Positions 36,146 through 48,378 of a stretch of 64,000 bases of DNA are shown in pieces. The notes below the pieces were generated by a model. That model saw only the letters and a program-made list of their open reading frames with translations, made no database searches and was not told the origin of the DNA. The position numbers and the translations under genes were made by a program. Each line of letters opens with the position of its first letter. The first letter of the stretch is position 1. Source of the stretch: Neospora caninum Liverpool (lineage: Eukaryota > Apicomplexa > Conoidasida > Eucoccidiorida > Sarcocystidae); assembly GCF_000208865.1 (NCBI RefSeq), contig NC_018395.1, positions 217,920 to 281,919 on the forward strand, written 5' to 3'.

Positions 36146-36966
36146 CTACATATATATATTTATATTTACAAGTATATACAATTATCAATCTCTGCATATA
36201 TATTTATGTATGTGCACTTGTATAGAATGTGTCTGTGTAGATGTGAGTGTAGGCTTTTCTCAAGGAGAAGTCTGGCTACGTAGACAGGGCGCTGCACGCG
36301 CGTTGCATTTGGGTGTACGTGCACTGGTTTGTGCATGCGCGGGTTTTCAGTGCTGTCAGGCGAAACTCGACCTCGACGTTGCGTTTGGTGGCAACAGCGA
36401 GCTGCTGCAGGCAGCGATTCTTCAAGTGAGTCGCAGCTTTAAATAAATTCGCGAAGGGCCGGAACCGAGAAAGCCCATCGCATACAACTCTTTTTTCCTC
36501 ACGCCGTCTGTCCGCGGCGCGATTTCCAACTCACGACAGTCGCAAACACTCAGAGAAAATGAAGGTTTCAGCCAACTGAGAAAAAGAATCGAATGCATGC
36601 ACATGTATCTGTGTATGATCACATGCATGAATATATATGCATATGTGCTGGTAGATGGATGTGGGAAGGTCTATATTCCTATGTGTGGTTTCATTGCTTT
36701 GGCCCACTTTGAGTTGTTCTTATCTGTTGGCCTGATGCAGTGTTTCTCCGAGTGTCTTTTCCGTCGCGTCTCTGCTTCGGCTCGATGCGTGCATCTTTCC
36801 TGTCGGTGGCGAGCGGCAAGGACAGGGGCGTTCGACGAGGACGTGCGTTGCACCCTTCTCTGCTGCTTCAGGCGCTCGAAAATGTTCTGTGTGTTTTCTT
36901 CTGCAGGATTCCTTGAGTGTCCTATCGCCCGATACGGAAGACGAACCTAACCAACCAAAGACTTAA
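29480..36966 (+). CDS. SNF2-family chromatin remodelling ATPase, Fun30/SMARCAD1 (ETL1) type
   Basis: This ATP-dependent DNA translocase moves or evicts nucleosomes; Fun30/SMARCAD1 members act in heterochromatin and DNA-end resection. Coding exons: 29480-32043, 32271-33612, 34059-34163, 34676-34764, 35159-35441, 35964-36083, 36351-36425 and 36907-36966. Phases match, giving 1545 residues. Residues 1-690 are disordered, with Arg/Glu/Ser blocks and an acidic stretch ([15 protein letters not shown]). The ATPase begins [19 protein letters not shown], with Walker A GLGKT (K718), [15 protein letters not shown] (825-828) and the TGSPIQN motif split by an intron. The second lobe has [45 protein letters not shown] and [11 protein letters not shown] (1470-1480). 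PASxxDNWxxE and FILRRxKxEVL with LPKK point to Fun30/SMARCAD1 rather than ISWI or SWI2. Disordered insertions occur near 890-1060 and 1134-1273. No CUE domain was seen. An in-frame upstream start at 29111 is less likely because its extension resembles UTR. Confidence 0.93.
33700..33814. repeat. Interrupted TA/TG microsatellite in SNF2 intron 2
   Basis: TATATA and TATGTT/TATTTA units lie just after the donor at 33613, inside the intron between 33612 and 34059. Confidence 0.85.
34437..34560. repeat. Interrupted TA/CA microsatellite in SNF2 intron 3
   Basis: Repeated ATATATACAT units grade into TATATGTAT, in the intron between 34163 and 34676. Confidence 0.9.
35655..35719. repeat. Interrupted TA/TG microsatellite in SNF2 intron 5
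   Basis: A TA run followed by TATGTA units in the intron between 35441 and 35964. A short TG run (about 35788-35804) lies further along the same intron. Confidence 0.85.
36118..36178. repeat. TA microsatellite in SNF2 intron 6
   Basis: An AT run with a few C interruptions just after the donor at 36084, in the intron between 36083 and 36351. Confidence 0.85.
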
Positions 36967-38398
36967 AGGCAATGGCCATTTCGCTGCCCTGTTCTGCCTC
37001 CCCACACTCCATGGAAATTTCTCGCAGCCGAAATGTCACCTATTTCTGCCTCCCTAGAAGTCCATACGTAGACATAGATGCATATATATGTATATATATA
37101 TATATGTATATATGCATGTGAATGTAGATGCATGTGTGTCTTGCTTTAAAAAGGATGTGAAAACTTGTGCGAATGAAAAGAGAGATCTGTGCAGATCTCT
37201 GAGGAGTCGCAGCTCTTTTTTGCGCGACTGAAGTTTCCTCCAAAGCGAGTTGTTTTGAATCTGCGGATACACCCGAGATCGCCGCTCTCTTCCCCGCACG
37301 TCAGCAGTTCGCGATGTCTCCGCGCCGATGAACAAGGGGAGAATCCATAGATCTGCGTTCTTTTGCGATCTCTGTTTCTCTTTTTCGGCGCATGTGGCGA
37401 CGCGCTGCCTGCATAGCTTTTTTGGCGCATGGCGTTTGTCATTGAAAATGTTCCGCTTGCCGAGTTCTCATCGAATCCGGTCTTCTCTTCCGGAAGATCG
37501 AGATGGTGGACTAGCGTCACTCTTCACGCGTTCGTGTGCACGCATGCAACTCACCTGCTTTTAGGAGTATATACATGCATATATATATATATATATGTAT
37601 ATATTTCAGAGTTGTTCCAAAATAGCGAAGGCGCGCTTTGCAAGACTTCGGGATATCTGTATTTAGCGTCTTTCTGTGTGCGGAGCGAAATGTCAAGCCG
37701 TGCCTCTGTCTCCTTGGAGAGATCAATGTCGCAATATAGATAGATGTATACTTGTTGCATATCTACACGTTTACGTATTTCTGGGTAACTACATTCATCT
37801 ATATATATACATATATATATATATATGTATATGTATTTATATACTGGCGCGTAGGGAACGGGCATCTGGGAACTGCATTGTGTGTAAATTGTGTTGTTCG
37901 TGGCAGAAGTCATGTTGTAGTCGTTTGTTGGAAGAGAGATGGAATTGCTTTTTGTTCTCATCCACGCGTTGTCAGGGAGAGTCGTGTCACGCGCACAGAC
38001 TCCAATGTGCCTCACAGCGGTGTCGCGTGTCTGGGTTTTTGTCGATTCACATGCCGGTGGAAAAAAAAAACTTCGGATGCAAAGCATCTGCCTTCATCAC
38101 CATACTGTATCTTCTATCTTCCTTTTCACTCTCTCCTCTCGTCTCTTCTTCTCTTGCTTTTCACGTTTTCCTCTCTTTGTTCTCTTCCATTTCCGCTCCT
38201 TCTCCTCTTCCTTGTTTCCACACCTTTCCTTAGCATCTTTTTCTCTCCCTCCTCTCCTCTGCTCTTTCTTCGCATGCACCCACTGTCCTTCTTGGTCAAA
38301 CATCTTTGTGTTTCTCGGAGATCGCATTACCCGCGTGACTGCCGACAGCACCGGAACACACGCAGGGAAACTCTAACGCATGAGAACGCATCGCCTCA

Positions 38399-38450
38399 TG
38401 TATACTATATATAGATACATGTATACTATATATAGATACATGTATACTAT
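38399..38450. repeat. 21-bp tandem repeat, about 2.4 copies
   Basis: Units contain CTATATATAG followed by ATACATG. Two full copies and a partial third lie in the spacer upstream of the Barentsz-like gene. Confidence 0.85.
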
Positions 38451-40116
38451 GCAACTGTAGGGTTTACAGACAAAGGACGGATAAATGTGTGGGGCACTCT
38501 TTCTAGGGTGTGTATAATAATGTATAGATAGATAGATATGTATTCTCTACGGAGATCGATATGCAAGTATGCGTGGTACTTGTGAAGACTTGGAGACGAA
38601 CAGATTCTAGAACGCCTGTTGGGTATTCTGCCATCCCCCAGGAGTACCGTCAAGCACGAGAAGCTTAACGACGCAGTCCGACCAGAGACTTGCTCAGAAA
38701 ACGTCTTGGACGTTCCAACGACCGTTTCCAACTTTTGTCTCCCTGGTGCGGTGTACATACTCACCGACGTCTCACCCGCCTGTGAAAAAGCGGTTCAGTT
38801 GTTGAACGAAAAAACATAAACCGACTTTATTCATGCCGTTCATTGCGTCAAGAACGCATCTATAATATATGCATGTATTTAGAGATATGATTACATAGAC
38901 ACATATATATATGTATGTATATGTGTATGTATAATCGGAGGTGTATATAGTATCCGTTCGGGTTTGCAACTAGAGGCGGGTGTCGAGCGTGCAGGGATGC
39001 GACGGCGGCGCCGCCCGGCGTCTGTTTCAAGAAAAGCGAACGAAGTGCGAGGAAAAGACGAAAGGCCTGGAGAAGAGTGTAGATTGTAAAGAAGTTTTGA
39101 ACAGAACGCGCAGCCCCCGCCTTTCAACTGCACGGAAGAAGAGAAAAAGGACGGGAGGGGGGAGCGAGAGGACGACGTTGGCGACACCGTTTTTTCGCGT
39201 AGGCGCGTTGCGAGTGCAACTCTGTGTTGCGCTGCCTTGTGGTTTCTTCCTTTTTTGTGGAGAGCACTTGGGACTGCTTTCGTCTGTTTGTTCTTCACTT
39301 TTTTCGGGAAACGTTTGCCTCCGCGCACTTTTTCTTCCGCTCCACGCTCCGCCCTTTCGCTCCTTGCTTGCGCGGCGTGTGTCTACAGAAACTTTTTCGC
39401 GAGTCTCGAGTCCACGGCGTGAAATGACAATATCGCCTTGGAAGGAGTGAATGTATATCGTAGACCGCCTCGCAATTTTCGGGCGTGGCGTGGCTGATAG
39501 GGGAAACGAGCAAAAAAAGGCGACCGCGTGTGCTCTGCCCCTTGGTTTTCCCAAAAACAAATTCGCCTCTCTCCTATCTTTGCGCCTTTCCGTGCTTCTC
39601 TGTCGCAGAATTGCTCATTTCTTTGATCTTCCCGCTTCTGCCGACGGGAAAGAAAGACATTCCCCCGTGTTCGCGCCGTCAAACCCACAATTTTGACGGG
39701 GTGTGCTCGCGTGTGGCCGAGACACCCTCTCCACTGGTCCCACTTCGCAAACGTTTTTCGCGCTTCTTTTCAAAAGCACTTCACCAATTGTCTCTCCTTG
39801 TCTCGTTTCGGCCTCCTCACCTGGTCTTCTCGTCTTCCCTTCTTCATTGGTGATTCGCCGCCCTGAAAGGTCTCCAAAGGGTCGAGCAGTTTATGCTCTC
39901 CACGCACTTTGCTTCCCTCGTCGTGTGGGCCGGTGCGTGAATCCGAAGTGTCAAGACACTCGGTTTTCTTCCCGTCAAAAGCTGCGTCTGAAAACCCTGT
40001 GTCCTCTCTTCTCTCCCTCTTCCCTGCGCTCCGGCGCATTCTTTTCTCTCGTCAGAAACCTAACTGAGAAATCTCACCCAAATACCACGCGAAAACCACA
40101 AAACTGTCTCTAGCCT

Positions 40117-40143
40117 TATATATATATATATATATATATATAT
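40117..40143. repeat. TA microsatellite in presumed 5' flank of the Barentsz-like gene
   Basis: A pure alternating TA run about 80 bp upstream of the proposed start codon at 40225. Confidence 0.85.
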
Positions 40144-40224
40144 CTAGGTGGACTGACAGCCTGAAAGTCCTCAAGCGGAGACTGCATTGTTTTTGAAGTT
40201 CATCCTCTTCTTCGGCCTCCAATC

Positions 40225-43200
40225 ATGAGGTGAGTATCGCGCAGAGAAAGGAACTCAGACGCGTCTGACGATGCAAAAGTTACACTCAACCGCACCAACA
40301 GACAAGGAGGCTGGATGTAAAACTCTGCATGCAGGTATATATATATATATATATATATATTATATTTATATGATATAATATATATATATATATGTGTAAA
40401 TAGGTGCGCAGCGTATGATGTGTGTATAAATGCGTTTTGGTCTTTTTTAAGGAATTCCAGTCTGCTTAACACAGAGGTAGGGGGTTTCTATTTTTCTTCT
40501 GCAAGAAACTTTTTCCACTTTCACCTCTTCCCCGCATCCGCCCTTCTCTCCCACTCTCGATCTTCTTCTGTAGTGACTGAGTTTGAGGCGTGGGTTGAAA
40601 TGGCCGTCGCTCTGTGTCTCTTTTTCTCTGCTCGTTGTCTCTTTCTCGGAGGCTCTTTTCACGCGCCGAATGTTATGAATCCTTCGTGTGAACAGAAAAC
40701 AGGAACGACCCAAGAACCTGAGACGCGATGCGTCTGGTGACGAGGAGGACAAGGACGTCTTCGACGACGATGATGCCTCGGCAGGTCCGTCCAAGTTATA
40801 ACTGCAGAATACCACATTCTCACATACGTATACATTATGTACATCCATATGCATTCGTATATATTCACACATGCATACGTGTATTTAGATGTACGTACAT
40901 GCATTCAAAGAAGTCTCCGCGCATTCTCAAATATATACACAAGGGTAATGTGTCTTTGTCCCTTTGTGTTGGCAAGCATCTGTGGACTCAATAGAGATTC
41001 CGGCCGTTTTCTTTTTGCCTCCCTCATCTCGGCGTATTTGCGTCGTTCTTCCCGCTCTCGAAGGGCCCTATCGTGCGCGTCTTTTTCTGGGGCTTTCGTC
41101 TCTCTGCGATTCGATTCTCCCCTCGGTGTCGGCTCTGCAAAGGGAGCGAGGCAGGTGCTGTATCTTGTCGCCGCACTGCCGTGTGATTTCGGGCGAACGT
41201 GCAGGAAGCCTGTCGAGTGACGAAGACGCGCAGACTGGGCTCGAGGGAGGGCGAGAGAGTCGCGCCCCTCAGGGCTCCACAGTGTCTCCGAAGGGCTGTC
41301 CCCGAGACGTGAACGAGCTCCCCACAGCCGAGGACGAGGTCGACGCGGACACGCGGGGCCGAAACGAAGACGACGGAGAAGCCTTCGCACGTACATGCGG
41401 GCCGAACGGAGAGGAGAGACGCGCAGAACCGTTCCAAGGGCGTGGAAACAGGCGGGCAACCCCCACGTGGCAGGTACCGTCTCCATGCGAGAGAACAAAT
41501 GACGACTTCGCTGCAGGCACACCTGTCCTTCAATGCGTTTGGATACATGCATACACAGGCCGATTCATTTAGACAAAATCGTCTACATGTACAGAGGTGT
41601 ATACACGCAAATAGGCACATGAATACACACATAAATATTCAAGAGTATACGCGCATGTAGATGTAGAGGTGAGTGGTGTTGCGGGGGAATTTGCGCAGTT
41701 GTTCAGCCTCTGTTTCCGTGATGTGTGTGTGCTTTGTCTGCACAGCTGATCAAAGAAGATCCCTCTTTCGTCCCGCGTGGCGGCTCTTACTTCCTGCACG
41801 ACGATCGCGGAGAGGCGTCAGGAGAGGAGCCAGCAACTGACGAGGAGCAACCAAGCAGGAAAGGCGAGACGCGTGCCTTCGCCGACGTCCCGTCCGACGA
41901 CGAGAATTTCTACTCTGATGACGTTCCGCGCAGCACGCAAACCAGGTGGGGAAGAACCGACGCCTCTCTCTTCTCTCTTCTCGCGTTCCCTTTCTCTCTG
42001 TCTCTCTCTGTCTTGGTCTCTCGTCTCGCGTGTCTCTACTTGCCTGCCGGTGTATCCCTTCGTCCCCTTGCATCTTCTTCTGTCGCCTTTTGTTCTCCGG
42101 AAATTCGTCTGTCTCTCGTTTTCCCCGGGCACGCGAAAACGAATCGCCCGTCGTGGTGCTTTCTTGTGTCGCGTTTCTCTGTAGAATCGGGCGGCCGCGG
42201 AAGTTGTGGACGGCTGACGAGGCTGGACAGGGCGAGGGGCGAGACGGAAAGTGGGTTCACGATCGCTTTGAAACGCTGTTAGAAGGAAACGATCAGCCGC
42301 GCCCGTTCCGCCCCATCCGGGGATTCTACGGCCCTCGCCCTCGCATCTTCAGACGCACACCCCCGTCCGGTTACGCGCCGGGGCCTCGCGGAGGACGAAG
42401 AAGAGCACCCGCACCGCGCTCTGCAGGATCGGGCCATTCTGGGCCTCACAGCGCTCAGCCGTTCGGCGGCGCAGGGCGAGGGGGGCCTCGGCGAAGTCGC
42501 GAGACTCGATTTGGGCGGGGCGCCGACATGCGCGCCGTCGAGACTCCCTTCCCAGGAGAGGAAAGAGGAGGTCGAGAACGAGGAGGAAGACGGAAAGAAA
42601 CAGACAAGCGAGAAAACGAGGCGTACGCCGTAGCGACGCCAGGAAAACTTGTCCTGGCCTCAGGGGCTGAGGGATACAACGAAAGGCCCGGTCAACAAGG
42701 TATGAGGTGTACGTACACCCGAGCGTTGTTTGAGGCAAGGAGAACGGGGAGACGAAACGCGCGACTTCTTGCGCGTCAACCCTCGCGTTTGGAGAGGAGG
42801 CGGCCATTGACGTTGCCGTTGGTTTGGGAAGCGAAGAGAGATGCACTCGCATCGATGCACACGTATCTCCATTTGCGAATCGATAGCTGTATCGATACAG
42901 ATACTAAATGGATACACATGCATATGTGTCGGAATGCCCGTGCGCGTATACCCGCTGATGTCTTTAGAAACGCTGTGTGAAGTTTATGTCTGGGGAGTCG
43001 TGAGCGCGTCGCCGTCGGCCTGTGCGACTAATTTTCGGGACCTCCGCGATTCGCTTTCTTCCAGGGGGCGTCTCGACTGCGCGAGGACGCGGTCGAGGGC
43101 GCCGAAGAGAAGGACGCGCCGCAGGTATCACTACAGCCTACGTGGTGAAGGGCGAGCAACATGGAACCACTCGGGCTTCCACCGGCGACAGTGAACACAG

Positions 43201-43943
43201 CCAGGACCGGACTCCAGAAAATAACCGAGACTCCTCAAACGTCACTGATAGGTAAGGCAAATTGTCACTGAAAAAACGAGTTAAATAATACAGGGTTGAA
43301 CTGTGGGTTAGTTTCAAGGCCCAAGGCAGAGCACTGGATTTTCGAGTGTAAACGTACGGATATTTGAGTGTGCCTGCACATACACATATATGTATTTGCA
43401 CATATGTATATATATATGACTTGTGCGTATATTATACTTATGTAGTACATTTGAGTCAGTATATATGGGGTCACCTGTGCGTGGGATGAGGCTTCCGTCG
43501 AGACGAAGAGAGAGCGCGCAAAGATTCGAGGCCGCGGCAAGTCGATGTTTTCACATGTGCCCGGGCAGAATGCATGAAAATAGACAAGTCAGCTATGAAG
43601 TGACACCGCCAGGAGCTTACCCGCTGACCAGCAGGGCCGAGAATGCATCTGTCGTCTGGGGGGTGGACGTTTGCGAATCTGCGTCTGGCGGCCGGTTGTC
43701 CTCGACGGCCCGGAGAAAGTCTTTTGGTTAGGGAGAGAGGCAAGTCGAACGCTTCGACGGTGTCTCGGGGTTGGCAAACTGTTGACTGAGGAGAGAAGAA
43801 CGCCTGTTTTTGTTTTCAGGACTCCTCGTCGGCCCAGAGGGCGACGTGGCGGGTTCCGGTCGCGCACTGGCGCCCGCACAGAGTGGGCTGTGCGCGAACA
43901 GAAACCTGTGCCGGTGGAAACCGCCGCTCCCGTCAGCGCCTGA
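40225..43943 (+). CDS. Barentsz/MLN51 (CASC3)-like exon junction complex protein, seven coding exons
   Basis: Barentsz/MLN51 clamps eIF4AIII on spliced mRNA as the peripheral core subunit of the exon junction complex, acting in mRNA localisation, translation and decay. Coding exons: 40225-40229, 40696-40784, 41205-41473, 41746-41945, 42185-42699, 43065-43251 and 43820-43943. Phases match, giving 462 residues. The two halves of the eIF4AIII-binding (SELOR/Btz) motif are clear. The first is KEDPSFVPRGGSYFLHDDRG (124-143; human: NPAYIPRKG, then FFEHD). The second is RPRKLWTADEAGQ then GKWVHDRFE (191-217; human: RQRKLW, then GRWEHDKF), followed by RGFYGPRPRIFRR. The RNA-facing Phe and the Trp of W-x-H-D-x-F are kept. 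The linker between the halves is about 50 residues and acidic, longer than in animals. N-terminal residues 1-120 are acidic; the C terminus is Arg/Gly-rich, suggesting RNA binding. The first coding exon holds only five coding bases (ATGAG), so the exact start is less certain. Confidence 0.85.
40336..40394. repeat. TA microsatellite in intron 1 of the Barentsz-like gene
   Basis: An AT alternation with two short breaks, between the five-base coding start exon (ends 40229) and the exon at 40696. Confidence 0.85.
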
Positions 43944-44108
43944 AGCGAAAAACTCATGCAGTCCGATGTTGCTGGCACGCGCGCCTGCGCCAAAGACACG
44001 GTTTCTCCTGACACAAGGGAAGGGCTAGCTGCGTCGCCATTCCCAACCGAGCGGCTCTCTCCAGCATCTCGAGAGAAAATAAGGGGTGGGTAGAGGGACA
44101 GATGGAAT

Positions 44109-44145
<37 letters not shown>

Positions 44146-44483
44146 TTGTGTGTATGTAGGGAGAGACGCAGGCAGATAGATGTGGACTGCGACACCTGAA
44201 TATAACTGTGGATGTATGCTTGAGGGAGTCGGGGCTGGGTGTGTATCGGAAGCGAAAGCGCGGGGTCTTTTCGGTGAGACACTCGCAGAGAGAGGGATGT
44301 ACCGCGTTCGGGAACAGAAGAAAACGCAGAGCGTAGAACCACGTGCACCGGGGGATGCGGAGAAAGGAAACGCGAAGCCCAGTGAAGCCTGCTGTGAAAC
44401 GAAGTCATAAATCACCCCCGGTGTCTCGTCGCTGCAACTACTGCGCTGGAAAGGGAGAAGACGTACCGGGCATTCTTACAGTC

Positions 44484-44515
<32 letters not shown>

Positions 44516-44777
44516 CTCTGGGTATGGCGTTCACTGAGAGACTCTCGAATCAGTCGTGCATATCCTGTCCAGAGGGGCACGTCTCGTTTGACTCCCGAGA
44601 TGTGACATGCCAAGATAGGAGACAAGTGACGGTTCTCTCTGTGTGTCAGCCGTTCGGGCGGAAGCTCAGATTCCCCAGCCCTCGCTTCTTGAAGGGAAAT
44701 GACTGAGGACCTCTCGCAGGCACCCAAAGCAGACGAAACTGCCACATACACAGGCATACGTACATTCACACATGCAC

Positions 44778-44813
<36 letters not shown>

Positions 44814-47800
44814 GTTTTGACCTTGGAGGGTTCGCGCCTCAGCGGGGTCTCGTTTTCACTGTGTGGAGAAGTCTTCGGAACGTGCATGCAGAGAAGAGAG
44901 AGATTTCTCCGGGTCGCGGGAAATAAGTCCTCCTGTCGGGTGTCTTCTGCGAAGAGAATGCCAAGGGGGCAGAATGCGGTTCGCTGGGCTGAAGCAGCTG
45001 CAGGGTGTCGCGACAGCTGAACGAACAGTTCCTGTTGCCGTGTTTTTCCCGGGTTTTTCTCGCCAGTTGAGGTGGAACAGAGGTGCGGCGTTGAACGAGA
45101 AACAAACGTTCGAACCTGTCTTTTCTCCGTTTTGTGGCCAAGAAAAGAGGGGGCAGTGTGCGACCTCGAAAAGACGCTGTCGTGGATTCTTCTCTCGGCA
45201 CGCATCAGCTCTGTTCTTCAATGAGTGGTGTGTCATCTGCCTCATTTCTCTCCGTTTTTTTCGTCGCGCTTCAGTCGCGTCCTTCTGTCTCCGTAGTTTA
45301 CGTTTTTGCGAAGGAAAGCTCTTGAGCGTAGGCACCCGTCGTCTATTTCGTCGGGGGAACAGGCGCGTTTTTCAAAGGGCCATGGACGCGCGACGGGGGC
45401 AGGAAAAAAGACAAAGTGGGAGAAGGCCAAAGTCGGCAAAAAGAGGAAACAGAAAAGCGCGAAAAGGACAAAGAGCAAGGAAGGCGATGCCAAGAAGAGA
45501 AAAAACTTGGAGGAAAGAAGGCCGAGGAAAGCACCGAGAATCAGCAAGGATGAATCACACGGGTTGAGGCTTCGAAGTGTGAGTCTTGGTGACTCCGTGA
45601 AGAGGTGTCGGGTGTTTTCCGGATGTCACTGCTTTCGCGCGAGAGAGAGGAGCTTTTGAGGACGTGTCTCCTGATGAGAAAACAGCCTACGACATCGACG
45701 AGAGACAAACGAGGAAGCCGGGAAGGGTCCAAGGGAGAAGAAGGCAGAGAACAGCAACGCGCATCGCTGTCCCTCTGGTTCTTTCCTGGTCTCCTCGTTC
45801 CTAGTCGCGAAAACGGGAGAGCGGCGAGAGAGGATGAACGATCAGCCTCTTTCCTCTCCTCCGTCTTTGTCAACCCAGTCTCAGTTTGCGAGACAAAGCG
45901 GACCGGCGTTGTCGGTGGATGTTCGTCGCCTCTCTGTCTTGTGCTGAATTCCCCTTTGCATGCGGGGGTCAGAAATCCGGTTCTCGCGTGGATGCCTCGT
46001 CCAGGAGCGGTTTCCCGAAAACATTTTCTGCGGAAGGAGCGTTGTCTTCTAGCTGATGGGCTGGACTCTGGGCTTCGCTTCAAACTGATACATCTAGAGA
46101 GCTAGAAGGGTGTATCTGCGTCCTGTGTGCACCTCCATTATGCACACGTGAATCGCATTTCTATAACGAGGATCCACCACAGCGGCGCAGAGTGTGAAGT
46201 GCGTGCATCAGCGCATACTACTGCGTCTTTGCCGTCGCTTACGGTGGGGGGAAGTGCGAAGCCTGAATCGCCCCGAGCGCGCGTGTGCTGTGCACATCCA
46301 GCTGTCTTTTGCCCCCCGGCGGTGTTCCTTCAATGCACAGACGCCCCCTGTTTCCCCGTCAACCTTCCGAAGAAACAATGCATCAAAAGATGACACGCAG
46401 ACGCTTCTGCCTTTGCTGTTTTCGGTGAACGGTGTGCGGGCCGGCACTCTTAGAAACAAAAACCGCACCCTTTCTCTCTTTCACGCTTCCTCGTTCTCTC
46501 CATTTGCCTCCCGCTCTTTCGTAGGAACTCGTCCCAGAGTGCAGTGGTCCTCCTTTTCTGCGTTCTCACTTGCGTCAGCTCTCCCTGGGTGTGCCTGTTT
46601 CGCTACGCCTGTCGAAGGGATTGGAACACGTCTCTTCCTTACTCTTCGCAAGTTTTGTACGGTCCTCTCCTAAGGTGTCCAGATGCCTCTGCGGAGTGTA
46701 CGGAGGTCTGGGAGTTGCATGGCGGCACGCAGCGCCGAAAAAGGAAGGACACGCCTCAGAGGAAGGCCTCTCACAGAGTGTAGAGCGGGAGGCAAGCGTT
46801 CCTCGCCGTTAGGAAACCAGAGAATGTCTCTCTCTGACTACTCGGTTCTTTCCCTCTAGTACGTGGTTCGGCAGTGTGCTCGTGTGGAGCGGTCAACGAT
46901 GCGAGACGAGCACCAATAGAGGCGCGGGAAAAAGATCAAATCTTTGCCATATTGCCCTCCGTACGCTGAGGGAGGGACGGAGTCGGTTTCGTCCGGCAAG
47001 CGCCTGCAACGGCTGCATGAACACCCGATGGTCATTCAGCCTTTTGCTCCGGTTCTGTTCTCGGATTGTGGCTATCTCGACACACACCCTGTTCCCGTTC
47101 TGGTGTCTTCACAAGAAATCACCCACGTGCAATGGAGGCTGAAAACAGGTAGCCACTGCGCGATGAGTTCGGTTCCGCGAATTTATTTGGTGAAAAGGTT
47201 GCGCTGGCGACAGGCCGTGTCGCCACCGGCTCAAATGCAGATTTCGCCGGGACGGAAAACCCTTGAATGTGGACAAGCGGGGAACTGGCTGTCGATGCGC
47301 AAGTGACCAAAAGAAAGCGAAACTGCCGACGGCTCTCAGAATCCACTACAGACTGCAGGAGCGGCGACAGATCGCTGCACAGCGAGCAGATTGAAGGGAA
47401 CGGAAAGACCGGCTGTCGCACTGGGGACGACAGAAAACAAAAAAGATCGGGAAGTGACGTAGTGTGGTTGCAGGGAAACTGGCGGTTTTCTCAGGGATTG
47501 CCACAGGCAAACTGATCCTCGGTGCACGTGCTCCACGGTGTGTTCACCACGCAGGATCTCCTCTCCACGAGTCCAGCACTTTTCGGAGTGCTCATGAAAG
47601 AAGAAAGCTACGCTACCAGGGATTTGAAGAGCCGGGATCGTCCACGTTCGAGAGTGCAGGCCATGTGTAGACTCATGTAAATGCACATGGAGGGACCGTG
47701 CCCCTGCGTGGTCGGTGTTCTGGACCAAGCACCCGCGAACTTGGGATTCACACCCACAAACAGACCGGGGAAAAATCCACATAAGCACGGACTTCGGGCA

Positions 47801-48378
47801 CCCACAGCCACAATGACGCCGTTCCTCAAAACCCGAGAAGTGGAATCCCTCTCCTGACACACGGCCGAACTGCTCACAGGAACGTCCGCTGCTCTCGTGA
47901 ACCGAACTCGCGTGTTCTCCGGTTCCTACGGTAGCGCACACTAGCGTGACCTGTCTTCACCAATAAGCAGTCTCGCTGGGTTTACACGTTTCTTCGTTCC
48001 GCAAGACACACGAGTTCACGCGCGGCTCTGGACGACACAGGCCTTGTATTTTTGCGAAAAACGCCCCCGCTTTCCCGCACCTGCCACGCAACTCTGAACA
48101 TCCCGTTCCTCAGCCCCGGTTTCTTTGTACTTCCCTTCCCTCCCACAATCGCGCTGCGACTTCGCGGGTGTACATACACCGGAGTCGTCGTCTCTCTACC
48201 AGATGTGCAACGGGGTAAGACCGACTCGGACCTCAGAGGCACCGAGAGACGCGTGTGTGCGCGTGTGTGTACACGTGTCGATTTCGATGCATCCTGTTCG
48301 CGCATGTGGTTCGTTCGTGTGCAAGCGCAGACCTCGCCGGTTTCTGTGCGGTCACAAGGTAGGACGGGCGCTGGGTGT
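43944..48378. other. Convergent intergenic region between the Barentsz-like and CREC genes
   Basis: A 4.4 kb stretch that holds the 3' flanks of two convergent genes and several pure TA tracts (44112-44143, 44483-44511, 44779-44808). A plus-strand frame from an acceptor-like CTCCGTAG at about 45296 runs to a TGA at 45659. It is strongly Lys/Arg-rich (KKTKWEKAKVGKKRKQKSAK) and could be the last exon of a nucleolar-type protein, but no upstream exon was identified. Nothing supportable was found from 46 to 48.3 kb. Confidence 0.4.
44112..44143. repeat. TA microsatellite, intergenic
   Basis: A pure TA run 170 bp after the Barentsz-like stop codon. Two similar tracts follow at 44483-44511 and 44779-44808, roughly 300-370 bp apart. 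Confidence 0.9.

Larger units (their letters stand above)
36967..40224. other. Intergenic region between two plus-strand genes
   Basis: A 3.3 kb spacer with small TA tracts at about 37084-37106, 37577-37599 and 37801-37836, and a 21-bp tandem repeat near 38400. From about 39 kb to 40.2 kb the plus strand is pyrimidine-rich, as expected for the 5' UTR/promoter zone of the Barentsz-like gene. A pure TA tract (40117-40143) ends about 80 bases before its start codon. Open frames here carry no recognisable content. Confidence 0.45.

Noticed and set aside
44863..45567. Plus-strand 234-residue open frame
   Set aside because: It overlaps a different, more protein-like Lys-rich frame. It has no recognisable motif and lacks supporting splice structure.
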